Shown: positions 7,647-15,051 of the stretch, one piece after another
Layout: every line of letters starts with the position of its first letter
How positions within the stretch are numbered: position 1 is the stretch's first letter
Assembly (NCBI RefSeq): GCF_001552355.1
Contig: NZ_BCRA01000031.1
Location: 1-35,537, forward strand
Length of the DNA stretch: 35,537 nt
Origin: Microbacterium resistens NBRC 103078
GTDB lineage: Bacteria > Actinomycetota > Actinomycetes > Actinomycetales > Microbacteriaceae
Direction: 5' to 3'
Notes under the pieces: model-generated
Told to the model about the DNA's origin: nothing
Databases searched by the model: none
The model's input: only the letters and a program-made list of their open reading frames with translations
Position numbers and translations under genes: made by a program

Positions 7647-8192
7647 ATGAACCTCATCGACACCTTCCAGGACCTCGTCGCGAAGGTGCCCGAGCTCGTC
7701 CAGCCCCTCATCGTCGCGCTGGCCGGAGCCGTGCCCTTCATCGAGGGCGAGGGCGCGGCGGCGATCGGCATCGTCGGCGGCATCGCTCCCGTCGTCGCCG
7801 CGATCGCGGGGATCGTCGGCAACTTCCTCTGCGTGACGGTCCTCGTGCTGCTCAGCTCCGGTGCACGCAGCGCGATCACCAGCAGCCGGCGGTCACGCAC
7901 GGCGGTCGCTGCGGGCAGCGCGGCGTCGTCTCTGGAGGACGCCCCCGCGGAGTCCGGCAGCAAGCGTCGCGGTGCGCGATGGGAGAAGTTCCAGCGGGCG
8001 TTCGAGCGCTACGGGGTCCCCGGCGTGAGCCTGCTGGGCCCGCTGCTGCTCCCGACCCACTTCACCGCGACCATGCTCGCCGCCTCGGGCATCGGCAAGG
8101 CGCGGATCCTGTTCTGGCAGGGCGTCGCCATCGTAGGGTGGACGACGGTCGTCACGCTGCTGATCACCGGCGCGATCACCGCGCTGCGCTGA
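7647..8192 (+). CDS. Small multidrug-export-type membrane protein
   Basis: A 181-residue integral membrane protein with the pattern of the Sm_multidrug_ex family (PF06695). It has an early re-entrant-type segment VALAGAVPFIEGEGAAAIG, a helix APVVAAIAGIVGNFLCVTVL, a hydrophilic middle loop (about 72-118) rich in Ser, Ala and Arg, and C-terminal helices beginning GVPGVSLLGPLLLPTHF. Despite the family name, transport activity is poorly established. ATG 7647 is preceded by ACAGGAG. It is divergent from the DesK-type kinase operon, so regulation by that system is plausible. Confidence 0.78.
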   Translation: MNLIDTFQDLVAKVPELVQPLIVALAGAVPFIEGEGAAAIGIVGGIAPVVAAIAGIVGNFLCVTVLVLLSSGARSAITSSRRSRTAVAAGSAASSLEDAPAESGSKRRGARWEKFQRAFERYGVPGVSLLGPLLLPTHFTATMLAASGIGKARILFWQGVAIVGWTTVVTLLITGAITALR

Positions 8193-8205
8193 GCCGGCGG
8201 CAGCG

Positions 8206-8218
8206 GCCCGTATCGGGC
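8206..8218. terminator. Short hairpin between convergent genes
   Basis: GCCCG-tat-CGGGC forms a compact hairpin 14 nt after the stop at 8192 and before the convergent response-regulator stop at 8260. No U-tract is present. Confidence 0.35.
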
Positions 8219-8259
8219 ACCGTCGGACAGGCCTCGTCGGATCGAGGGGCGCCTCCGCC

Positions 8260-8928
8260 TCAGACGAATTCGACGAGGCCGACGCGTGCGGCCGTCACGA
8301 GGACCTGCACGCGGTCGCGCACCTGCCACTTCGCCATGATGCTGCCGAGGTGCGCCTTCACCGTCCCCTCCGAGACGTGGATCGCCACGGCGATCTCGGA
8401 GTTCGACATCCCCTCCGCGAGGCGCTGGAGCACCTCCTTCTCCCGATCGGTGAGCGGTTCCAGGCCGTAGGCGCCCGAGGCCTGCTTCGTGTCGCGGACG
8501 TGCTGGACGAGCATCGCGGCGATCCTCGGTGAGAGCGAGCTCTCCCCCTGATACGCCTGCTTGAGCGCACTGACGATCTCGTCGGCGCTCGAGTCCTTGA
8601 GCATGTACCCGGAGGCCCCGGCGCTCAGCATCGGGAGCACGGTCTCCCGGGTGTCCAGCGTCGTGACGGCGACCACGCACGCCTCCGGCCAGCGCGACAC
8701 GATCTCCTCGGTCGCCTCGATCCCGCCCATCCCGGGCATCTGGATGTCCATCATCACGACATCCGGATGGAGCCGCTCGAAGGCCTCGATCGCCTCTGCG
8801 CCGTCGGTCGCCTCTCCCACGACGGTGATCTCCGGCGCCCGCGAGACGAAGTGCGTCAACGCCACGCGCACCAACGGATCGTCGTCCGTGATGAGTACTC
8901 GGATCTCCCCCGTGCCGCCCTCTTCCAT
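8260..8928 (-). CDS. NarL/FixJ-type response regulator
   Basis: A 222-residue regulator with receiver acidic residues in ITDDDPLV, phospho-acceptor Asp61 in VVMMDIQMPGMGG, the switch Thr in VVAVTTLD and the Lys in YMLKDSS. The C-terminal LuxR HTH contains LTDREKEVLQRLAEGMSNSE and VSEGTVKAHLGSIMAKW. It is divergent from the histidine kinase at 9171, its probable partner, across 242 nt that include a 14-codon ORF. A TAGGAT hexamer lies exactly 6 nt before the ATG and no Shine-Dalgarno is present, so the mRNA is probably leaderless. Confidence 0.92.
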   Translation of the reverse strand: MEEGGTGEIRVLITDDDPLVRVALTHFVSRAPEITVVGEATDGAEAIEAFERLHPDVVMMDIQMPGMGGIEATEEIVSRWPEACVVAVTTLDTRETVLPMLSAGASGYMLKDSSADEIVSALKQAYQGESSLSPRIAAMLVQHVRDTKQASGAYGLEPLTDREKEVLQRLAEGMSNSEIAVAIHVSEGTVKAHLGSIMAKWQVRDRVQVLVTAARVGLVEFV

Positions 8929-8934
8929 GGGCCG

Positions 8935-8940
8935 ATCCTA
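8935..8940 (-). promoter_or_regulatory. -10 hexamer of leaderless response-regulator promoter
   Basis: On the minus strand TAGGAT is followed by 6 nt and then the ATG at 8928. There is no purine-rich ribosome binding site in the gap. Confidence 0.45.
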
Positions 8941-9102
8941 CGTCCGTCCGGTCGTTCCGGATACGAAGACCCCCGTCGGGTCTGCCCCGATCTACGACTT
9001 TCGGCTATCGAAACCCTGCCTAACAGTCAGATGTGCGCGCCTCTGCTGACCGGAAAGATCAGAGATATCAAGACGATCAGCCAATGAGGAGGTGCGATAA
9101 TC

Positions 9103-9147
9103 ATGACGTTCTGGGACGCCATCTACAACTTCTTCCGCCGCGCCTGA
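9103..9147 (+). CDS. 14-residue amphipathic peptide ORF upstream of sensor kinase
   Basis: The ORF encodes MTFWDAIYNFFRRA. AGGAGG at 9087-9092, 10 nt before the ATG, is one of the closest matches to the 16S anti-Shine-Dalgarno in the window. The peptide is rich in Phe, Trp and Tyr with a basic Arg-Arg end and could form an amphipathic helix; no cleavable signal sequence is present. It ends 23 nt before the kinase start, so the two are probably cotranscribed. Possible roles are a peptide signal or ligand for the kinase, a membrane-bound modulator, or a leader ORF coupling kinase translation. I do not recognise a family. A GATAAT motif at 9096-9101 could alternatively be a -10 element. Confidence 0.5.
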   Translation: MTFWDAIYNFFRRA

Positions 9148-9170
9148 CGCCGATAGAGGAGACTGAGGGC

Positions 9171-10364
9171 ATGTCGAACGGCCTGCCTGCCGAAGGAGAG
9201 CGCCCTCGCTACGCGTTCGATCGATTTCGATTGGGCCGGGCAGAGGGCCTCCACCGGCCTGAGTGGATCGCACTCGTGGCCATCGTGGCAGGCAGCGTGC
9301 TCGTGGATCTGCTCCTCTTCCTGACGGCTCCAACCCCCGATCCGCTGCGCAGCGTCGTCAGTGTGACGACGACGCTGTCGTTCCTTCTCTTTCTCTGGTC
9401 GCCGGTGATCGCGACCTGCGGCTTGGGCGTGGCTGTCGCGGTCTCGCTCGCGACGGGACACGGCGGGCCCGGGCTCTTCGCGGCCGCCATCGGAGCACTC
9501 CTCGTGCTGCGGCTCGCATCCGCGTCCGTGATCCTCTCCTACGTGGCGGGCCTCCTCCTCTACACCGCACTCGTCTTCACCACCTCCGAGGACAACAGGG
9601 CGACGTCCGTCAACGTGGCTGTCGCCCTCATCATCGCGGTCGCGGCCGGAGCGCTCGGCCTCGGGATCCGCGCCGCGTACGCCCGTCGCCAGCGCCTCGA
9701 GCACGAGCTCGCCGCGAGCGCGGAGAAGGAGCGCGAGGCCGTGCTCGCCGAGCGGTCCTGGATCGCCGGCGAACTCCACGACAGCATCGCCCACCATCTG
9801 ACGATCGTCGCCATGCACGCGCAGCTCCTCGACGACGAGGCCACCCGGCCGACCTCGCAGGACGCCATCCGCTCCGCGGCCCGCAAGGCCCTCAGCGATC
9901 TGCACTTCGTCATCGAGCTCGCCAAGGACGCCCCGCGCGGCACGGAGGTGGGATCCGGCGATCTGTCCGCGGCCGTCGCCGAGGCCCGCGAGGAGTTCGA
10001 GGCGGCGGGGCATCCCGTCACGGTCGTCGGCGACCCGGCCGACGAGCGCATCCCTCGCGGAGCCGAGATCATCCTCGCGCGCGTGGTGCGGGAGTCCGCC
10101 ACCAATGTGCTCAAGTACGCGGCGCCGGGCGAGGTGCGCCTCGCCATCGTCGTCGGGCAGGACGACGTGCGGATGAGCATCCGCAGCCCGCGTCCGGCCA
10201 CGCCCCGGCGAGACCTCCCGTCCACCGGGACCGGCCTGAACCGGATGGCCGAGCGCGTGCTCGGCGTGAGCGGCGAGTTCCACGCGGGAGAGGACGGGGA
10301 GGACTGGCTGGTCTCGATCCGCCTCCCGCTGGCCGGGACCGCCGTGGCCGCGCCCGCCGAGTGA
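9171..10364 (+). CDS. DesK/NarX-type sensor histidine kinase
   Basis: A 397-residue membrane kinase with about six hydrophobic segments between residues 32 and 168. A linker helix (LEHELAASAEKEREAVLAER) leads to the HisKA_3 box AGELHDSIAHHLT with phospho-acceptor His203. The ATPase domain has N-box ESATNVLKYAAPG and a GTGLNRMAER G-box. ATG 9171 follows AGAGGAG at a normal distance. The gene is preceded by the 14-codon ORF and is divergent from the response regulator at 8260-8928, its likely partner. Separate divergent kinase and regulator units allow different expression levels. Confidence 0.88.
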   Translation: MSNGLPAEGERPRYAFDRFRLGRAEGLHRPEWIALVAIVAGSVLVDLLLFLTAPTPDPLRSVVSVTTTLSFLLFLWSPVIATCGLGVAVAVSLATGHGGPGLFAAAIGALLVLRLASASVILSYVAGLLLYTALVFTTSEDNRATSVNVAVALIIAVAAGALGLGIRAAYARRQRLEHELAASAEKEREAVLAERSWIAGELHDSIAHHLTIVAMHAQLLDDEATRPTSQDAIRSAARKALSDLHFVIELAKDAPRGTEVGSGDLSAAVAEAREEFEAAGHPVTVVGDPADERIPRGAEIILARVVRESATNVLKYAAPGEVRLAIVVGQDDVRMSIRSPRPATPRRDLPSTGTGLNRMAERVLGVSGEFHAGEDGEDWLVSIRLPLAGTAVAAPAE

Positions 10365-10424
10365 ACGGATGATGGTCGACCAAAGCCTGGCCAAAGGTCC
10401 ACTAGCCTTTCGACCTTCGTCCCT

Positions 10425-10452
10425 CTGACGGACGGCGAATCTGCCCTAATCT
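10425..10452 (+). promoter_or_regulatory. Promoter of candidate small RNA
   Basis: CTGACG (10425-10430, -35-like) and TAATCT (10447-10452, fitting TANNNT) are separated by 16 nt. The predicted start near 10458 coincides with the first base of the first hairpin of the small RNA. Confidence 0.45.
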
Positions 10453-10457
10453 CGACA

Positions 10458-10580
10458 GTGGGTCCCCAGCCCACACGTGGAACCCCAGTCCACGACCAGT
10501 CAGAGCCTCCCCAGTCTCTGACGCCGCGGGTCTTGCCTGAGGCACATCTTCTGCCGTTCTCAGGCAAGACCGGCGGCCCT
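10458..10580 (+). ncRNA. Candidate small RNA with three C-rich-loop hairpins
   Basis: Three hairpins follow one another. Stem 1 is GTGGG/CCCAC (10458-10474, loop TCCCCAG). Stem 2 is CGTGGA/TCCACG (10476-10494, loop ACCCCAG). Stem 3 is GTCAGAG/CTCTGAC (10499-10522, loop CCTCCCCAGT). Each loop exposes CCCCAG although the stems differ in sequence, which argues for selection on structure. A long terminator hairpin follows directly and a promoter precedes. C-rich loops are complementary to GGGG/GGAGG-type ribosome binding sites, as known for C-loop sRNAs such as the actinobacterial 6C RNA; I do not claim this is 6C. It stands alone between a plus-strand kinase and the 3' end of the minus-strand orotate operon. 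Confidence 0.6.
10523..10577 (+). terminator. Strong intrinsic-terminator-like hairpin of the small RNA
   Basis: GGTCTTGCCTGAG (10529-10541) and CTCAGGCAAGACC (10559-10571) form a perfect 13-bp stem. Outer GCCGC/GCGGC and inner GGCA/TGCC pairs can extend it. It is followed by a weak pyrimidine stretch (CCCTCTTCGTT). Confidence 0.65.
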
Positions 10581-10805
10581 CTTCGTTGGCCGTATGGCCG
10601 TGCCGTCTTGCTGCGCGACCGACGATGGCCGTCGTCGGATCCGACGTTCGCCCTGCCGGGACTCGACCGCGGCGTCGTCGGATCCCCCTCGTCGCCCCGC
10701 CTCTTCCTGGGCCTTCCCCGACTCCTGCGCCGCCCGGGCCTCGGCCGTGGAGACGGATCTACTGCTCGCACTGACGCGCCTGGCCGCACCGCACGGCGGG
10801 TGACG
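10581..10805. other. Intergenic remainder, nothing recognised
   Basis: No convincing gene lies here. The 12-mer GTCGTCGGATCC occurs twice (near 10630 and 10672). Several open frames cross the region, but they lack ribosome binding sites and recognisable domains. Confidence 0.4.
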
Positions 10806-12068
10806 TCACGACCGCTCGCGCGAACCCCGGAAGACCTGCTGCCCGTCGACCCATGTCGCCTCGACGCTGTAGCGCACCACCCGGTCCTCGAAGGGCGTGT
10901 TCGCTGATCGGCTGACGTGGCGCGCCCCGCGGATCACACGCGAGTCGTCCGTGCGGATCAGGGTCACGGTCGCCGGTTCGCCGACGGCGACGGGACGGCC
11001 AGCGATCCCCGCGATCCCGCCGATCTCGGCGGGCCGATGAGCCATCACACGCGCGACAGCCGGCCAGTCGACCGTGCCCGCCGCGTCCTCGAAGACCTCG
11101 GCGACGATGGGCAGCGCCGTCTCGAGCGCGGTGAAGCCGAAGGCGGCATCCGCCAGCGGCCTGTTCTTGCGCGCCGCAGGATGCGGGGCGTGATCGGTCG
11201 CGACGATGTCGATCGTGCCGTCGCGCAGCCCCCTGCGCACGGCCTCGACATCGGACGGCCCGCGCAACGGAGGGTTGACCTTGAACCTGCCGTCGTCCGC
11301 GCTGACGAGTTCGTCGGTGAGGACGAGGTGGTGCGGGGTCGCCTCGGCCGTGACGGGTGCCCTACGACGCTTGGCGTTGCGGATGATCTCGACGGAACCC
11401 GCCGTGGAGACATGGCAGACGTGCAGGTGCCCGCCGGTCGCCTCGGCGAGAGCCACGTCGCGAGCGATCACGGTCTCCTCGGCCTCCTCCGGCCAGGGAA
11501 CGACACCCAGACGAGAGGCGACTCTCGCATTGGCGACGCCCGCACCCGCGAGCACGGTGCTCTGCGCATGCTGAGCGAACACCCCGCCGAGTCGTGCCAG
11601 CCGGCGCAGCAGATCCTCGACCAGCGCCGGATCGTCCAGACAGGAGCCGTCGTCGGAGAAGACGGACACGCCATGCGCTCGCAGATCCTCCACGTCGACC
11701 AGTCGTCGCCCTGCCCTGCCCACCGTGGCCGCCGCGATCGCGTGCACGCGCGCCGGAGAATGACGGGCCGCACGACGAAGGCGCAAGACCTTGTCGACGT
11801 CGTCCGTCGCGGGCTCGGTGTTCGGCATCGCGAAGACGTCGGAGAACCCGCCGGCGACCGCCGCACGGGTTCCTGACTCGATGCTCTCCGCATCCTCTCC
11901 GCCGGGTTCGCGAAGGTGGGTGTGCAGATCGACGAACCCCGGCAGCACGACCAGGGCGCTGCGCTGCGCCGCAGAACCGGTGATGGCGGACAGACGACCG
12001 GACTCGTCGACGTGCAGATCGACGATCCGTCCAGGATCGTCGAAGATCCGAACGGCCTCGATGATCAC
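10806..12068 (-). CDS. pyrC: Dihydroorotase (class I PyrC-type), probably catabolic
   Basis: A 420-residue amidohydrolase interconverting dihydroorotate and N-carbamoyl-L-aspartate. Diagnostic features are DLHTHLREPG (zinc ligands His49 and His51), GGFSDVFAMPNTEP, HVCHVSTAGS, EATPHHLVLTDE, KVNPPLRGPSD and DIVATDHAPH with the catalytic Asp. The HLREPG and KVNPPLR motifs distinguish it from hydantoinases and dihydropyrimidinases. The start is GTG 12068, overlapping the PyrK stop as GTGA. It is the last gene of the 11-gene operon. The neighbours (carbamoylase, class 1B dehydrogenase, importer) imply it works in the ring-opening direction, producing carbamoyl-aspartate from orotate-derived dihydroorotate; that direction is inference. 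Confidence 0.9.
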   Translation of the reverse strand: MIIEAVRIFDDPGRIVDLHVDESGRLSAITGSAAQRSALVVLPGFVDLHTHLREPGGEDAESIESGTRAAVAGGFSDVFAMPNTEPATDDVDKVLRLRRAARHSPARVHAIAAATVGRAGRRLVDVEDLRAHGVSVFSDDGSCLDDPALVEDLLRRLARLGGVFAQHAQSTVLAGAGVANARVASRLGVVPWPEEAEETVIARDVALAEATGGHLHVCHVSTAGSVEIIRNAKRRRAPVTAEATPHHLVLTDELVSADDGRFKVNPPLRGPSDVEAVRRGLRDGTIDIVATDHAPHPAARKNRPLADAAFGFTALETALPIVAEVFEDAAGTVDWPAVARVMAHRPAEIGGIAGIAGRPVAVGEPATVTLIRTDDSRVIRGARHVSRSANTPFEDRVVRYSVEATWVDGQQVFRGSRERS

Positions 12069-12910
12069 GCGGACGCTCCCACGACGTCGAACACAGGGCC
12101 GTCGACGCAGACGAGAGGCCCTTCCCGGGACGGGTCCGCGGGAACGGGAGCGGCGCACCCGTGACAGTATCCGATCCCGCACGCCATGTGAGCCTCGAGC
12201 GACACCTGGACGGCGCTGCCCCATCGCTCGCCGAGCCGGGCCGCGAGCAGCGTCAGGCGGGACGATCCACACACGAAGATCGCGCGCGGCGGACGAGGAT
12301 CGAAGTCTGCGATCAGCCGTCCGGCCAGGACGTCGGGGTCGCTGGAGCCGTCGTCATCGTGCACGGCGATGCTTCGCACGCCGAGTTCGCGACAGTCGTC
12401 CTCGCCGATCACCCGTCGCGACGTGCGCGCGCTGAGCACCGCAGTCGTCTCGATGGCCCTGTCGGCCGCGTCCTCGGCGACCGTCATGAAGGCGCAGACT
12501 CCGATCCCGCGGCCGAGGAGGAGCAAGGGGCCCTCCGCGGCCGGGATCTCGTACCCGCGTCCGAGCGGACCGGTGACGAGGATCTGTGATCCGGTCTCCA
12601 CCTCCGCCAGCGCCTGGGTGCCCCGCCCGACCACACCGTAGATGAGCTCGATCGTGCCGTCCTCGGGACGTCGTCGGTGAATCGCCATAGGACGCGGGAG
12701 CAGCACTCGTTCCCGGCCCGGGACGGTCAGCATCACGAACTGGCCCGGCATCGCCCGGCGAGCGATGTCCGGTGCCACGATGACCAGGCGGCGGTACGTC
12801 TCGCTCACCTCTTCGTGCACGGTCACGGAGGAGTCCTGGGAGACGGGCTCGGAATGCGCTGCCGCGTCGAGCTGAACGCGCAGCCGGTCAGCGAGCGCCG
12901 GTCCGATCAT
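12065..12910 (-). CDS. pyrK: Dihydroorotate dehydrogenase electron-transfer subunit (PyrK-type)
   Basis: A 281-residue ferredoxin-reductase-fold protein. The N-terminal flavin-binding barrel includes MPGQFVMLTVP and LLPRPMAIHRR. The NAD-binding domain contains LLLLGRGIGVCAF. The C-terminal [2Fe-2S] motif is Cys244, Cys249, Cys252 and Cys268 (C-x4-C-x2-C-x15-C), the PyrK signature. PyrK pairs with class 1B PyrD and lets it exchange electrons with NAD(H) rather than quinone or fumarate, as in Clostridium oroticum orotate reductase. It overlaps the carbamoylase gene by ATGA and the dihydroorotase gene by GTGA. pyrD itself lies four genes upstream in the same operon, an unusual separation. Confidence 0.88.
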   Translation of the reverse strand: MIGPALADRLRVQLDAAAHSEPVSQDSSVTVHEEVSETYRRLVIVAPDIARRAMPGQFVMLTVPGRERVLLPRPMAIHRRRPEDGTIELIYGVVGRGTQALAEVETGSQILVTGPLGRGYEIPAAEGPLLLLGRGIGVCAFMTVAEDAADRAIETTAVLSARTSRRVIGEDDCRELGVRSIAVHDDDGSSDPDVLAGRLIADFDPRPPRAIFVCGSSRLTLLAARLGERWGSAVQVSLEAHMACGIGYCHGCAAPVPADPSREGPLVCVDGPVFDVVGASA

Positions 12911-14178
12911 TCTTCGTCATCCAGTCGGTAGAGAGCGGACAGCAGGACGTCGACGCCGCGGGCGAGGTCCCGCGCGTCCGTGTGCTCCTCGGGCACATGG
13001 CTCAGGCCTCCGACGCTGGGCACGAAGATCATTCCCGCGGGGATCCTCCGGTTCACCTGCTGAGCGTCATGGCTCGCCCCGCTGGCGAGGAGACGATAGT
13101 CGAGACCTCGCTCCGCAGCGGCAGCGGCGATGTGGTCCTTGACGGCCGCCGGCAGCACCACCGGCGAGGTGTCGGCGATGACCTCGACGGAGATCGCGGT
13201 CCCCGCCTCGTCCGCGATGTCCCGATACGCCGCGGTGAGTTGATCGACCGTGGTCCGCTGACGTTCGCTGTCGACGTCGCGCACGTCGACAACGAAATCG
13301 ACACGGCCGGGGATTGTGGTGATGGCCCCCGGGAGCACGTCCAGCCGGCCGACGGTCACTCGAGTCCCGTGATGCGCTGCGTCGTTGGCGATGCGGTCTC
13401 CCGCGATGACGCAGGACGCCGCGGTGACCAGCGCGTCACGTCGCTTGTGCATCGGGGTCGCTCCCGTATGCGACGCCGTGCCCTCCACGATCACGTGCAG
13501 ACGCGTGCTGCCCGAGATGGAATCGACGACGCCGATCGGTATGTCGGCGTCATCGAGGACGGATCCCTGTTCGACGTGCAGTTCGATGAACCCATGCCAC
13601 TGCGAGGCGTCCCACTCCTGCGCGGCGAGGCCGTCCGGGGAGAGACCGACCTCGGACATGGCGTCGTACATCGAGACGCCGTCGGCGTCTCGCAGGCGTC
13701 GCGTGTCGGCCGTCGTCGTGAGGCCCACGGCCATGCGCGAACCGTTGCACGCCTGCCCGAACCGTGCGCCTTCCTCCGCCGCGAACGCCACGAACCGCCA
13801 CGGCCGCCGGCGCGGCGCCGATGAGTCCGCCGCGAGCCGCGCGACCTCCATCGCGGACACCACGCCCGCGATGCCGTCGAACCGGCCGCCGTGGACGACG
13901 CTGTCGAGATGCGATCCCGTGCCGATCGCGCCGCGGTCGGTGCTGACGGTCGCCGGCAGCTCGGCGATGGTGTTTCCTGCGGCGTCCGTGCGCACATCGC
14001 ACCCGAGACCCCGCATCCGGTCGGCGAAGAGCGTGTGCGCCTCGCGCTCGAGTGCGGTGTACGCGAGGCGGGTCACTCCGTCGCCGGGCTCGCTGATCGC
14101 CGCGAAGCGCGCCAGGTCGGCAGCGAGCAGCGAGGCGTCGGCGGCACTGCGAGCGGTGAGGCTTGCGGCCCCCATCAC
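12907..14178 (-). CDS. M20-family N-carbamoyl-L-amino-acid amidohydrolase (candidate ureidosuccinase)
   Basis: A 423-residue Zn-dependent amidase of the hydantoinase/carbamoylase branch of M20. Metal and catalytic segments are GTGSHLDSVVHGGRFDGIAG (His90, Asp101), FAAEEGARFG (Glu135/Glu136), FIELHVEQG and a C-terminal LSHVPEEHTD. The dimerisation domain has GTASHTGATPM. Relatives hydrolyse N-carbamoyl amino acids, allantoate or beta-ureidopropionate. Cotranscribed with a dihydroorotase and a PyrD/PyrK pair, the most economical substrate is N-carbamoyl-L-aspartate, giving aspartate, ammonia and CO2. That specificity is inferred from context. It overlaps genes on both sides by 4 bp. Confidence 0.87.
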   Translation of the reverse strand: MMGAASLTARSAADASLLAADLARFAAISEPGDGVTRLAYTALEREAHTLFADRMRGLGCDVRTDAAGNTIAELPATVSTDRGAIGTGSHLDSVVHGGRFDGIAGVVSAMEVARLAADSSAPRRRPWRFVAFAAEEGARFGQACNGSRMAVGLTTTADTRRLRDADGVSMYDAMSEVGLSPDGLAAQEWDASQWHGFIELHVEQGSVLDDADIPIGVVDSISGSTRLHVIVEGTASHTGATPMHKRRDALVTAASCVIAGDRIANDAAHHGTRVTVGRLDVLPGAITTIPGRVDFVVDVRDVDSERQRTTVDQLTAAYRDIADEAGTAISVEVIADTSPVVLPAAVKDHIAAAAAERGLDYRLLASGASHDAQQVNRRIPAGMIFVPSVGGLSHVPEEHTDARDLARGVDVLLSALYRLDDEE

Positions 14179-14615
14179 TGTGCGGCGTCCGTGGCGCGCA
14201 CGGTCAGGCTCCCGTCGCGATCACCGTCCGCGGAGACCAGCTGGGCGACCGCGAGATGGGTGTGGCCGGCTCCCGCGAGCGCCTGGGCGGCGACGTCGAT
14301 CTGCCGTGACGTCTCGGCCGCGGCGGCGACGAGCACCACGCGACTGGCGGGCATCGCCCAGCTGAAGTAGAGCAGCCCCTCGTCCTCGGCGAGCTGCACG
14401 GCAGGGACCCCGAGTGCCTCCGCCACCGCGAAGGCGATCATCGCGTTCCCCGGTCCCGCCCAGCTCGCGACGGCGTCGATGCCGAGGTCCAGACCGCGCA
14501 CCGCGACAGCGATCTCGTCGGCGATCGACCGCGTCGCAGCGGGATCGATCTCGGGATTGAGCCGGTTCTCGGCTCCGGCGGTGATCCGGCGGATCTCGTC
14601 AGCGATCGTGCTCAT
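14175..14615 (-). CDS. Short phosphoribosyltransferase-like protein B (degenerate PRPP loop)
   Basis: A 146-residue soluble protein. The order of elements resembles a minimal type I phosphoribosyltransferase: a helical N-terminus, a strand-loop DAVASWAGPGNAMIAFAVAE, GVPAVQLAEDEG, then a strand VVLVAAAAETSRQIDVAAQ where PRTases carry the acidic PRPP loop (VEDvitTG type), and a final GHTHLAVAQLVSADGD. The two acidic residues and TG needed to bind PRPP are not visible, so catalysis by the usual route is unlikely. ATG 14615 follows GAAGGAG. It lies 10 nt after a similar gene and overlaps the carbamoylase start. The fold assignment is by eye and needs a structure search. Confidence 0.6.
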   Translation of the reverse strand: MSTIADEIRRITAGAENRLNPEIDPAATRSIADEIAVAVRGLDLGIDAVASWAGPGNAMIAFAVAEALGVPAVQLAEDEGLLYFSWAMPASRVVLVAAAAETSRQIDVAAQALAGAGHTHLAVAQLVSADGDRDGSLTVRATDAAQ

Positions 14616-14625
14616 GTCGACTCCT

Positions 14626-15051
14626 TCAGGTGAGGCCGCGGACGGCCGGGGTGGTGGTGAACAGTGCATCCGAGCCGGGCTCCGTGCTCCAGACGGCCAC
14701 ACGGGCGATGACGCGGACGGCTTCGTTGCGGTAGGCGCGCGCATCCGAGGCCGAAGCAGCCACGACGACGACGTCCTCCCCCGGCACGAGAGCGTCGGAG
14801 CCGTTGAGATATGCGACACCCGTCGCCAGGGACACCGCGGCGCCGAGCGCGTCCGCTCCCCCGCCCGTTGCGACGATCCGGTCGAAATGGGCGGGCAGCG
14901 CTCGGGACAGTTCGCTGGCGACTCGACGCAAGGTCGACGGGCGGCGCATCCACGCAGGGGTGCCGCCGCTGCTCGCCAAGCCGCCATCCGCGAGGAGGTC
15001 TGCCTGCAGTTCCGCCCGCCACAGGGAATCGTCGATCCAGCTACCGGTCAT
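14626..15051 (-). CDS. Short phosphoribosyltransferase-like protein A (degenerate PRPP loop)
   Basis: A 141-residue protein that looks like a short, degenerate orotate phosphoribosyltransferase. It has an N-terminal ADGGLASSGGTPAW stretch, HFDRIVATGGGADALGAAVS (the usual first PRTase strand-loop), GVAYLNGSDALVPGEDVVVV, and AASASDARAYRN where the PRPP-binding acidic loop should be, then VRVIARVAVWSTE. Architecture matches the neighbour at 14175-14615, suggesting a heteromeric pair from an old duplication. It overlaps the IclR gene by ATGA, so they are translationally coupled. Possible roles are orotate binding or sensing, or a subunit; no function can be assigned from sequence alone. Confidence 0.6.
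   Translation of the reverse strand: MTGSWIDDSLWRAELQADLLADGGLASSGGTPAWMRRPSTLRRVASELSRALPAHFDRIVATGGGADALGAAVSLATGVAYLNGSDALVPGEDVVVVAASASDARAYRNEAVRVIARVAVWSTEPGSDALFTTTPAVRGLT

Noticed and set aside
9031..9087. An 18-codon open frame ending next to the ribosome site of the 14-residue peptide
   Set aside because: No ribosome binding site, and codons such as AGA and AAG/ATC-rich runs that simply mirror the AT-richer promoter DNA. It is better read as leader sequence.
10458..10907. Open frame across the small RNA region
   Set aside because: It crosses four hairpins and has no ribosome site or known domain; its end overlaps the dihydroorotase gene.
10806..14178. Uracil-type reductive pathway (PreA/PreT, dihydropyrimidinase, beta-ureidopropionase)
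   Set aside because: The cyclic amidohydrolase has dihydroorotase motifs (HLREPG, KVNPPLR), and the dehydrogenase has a PyrK partner rather than a PreT-type subunit.
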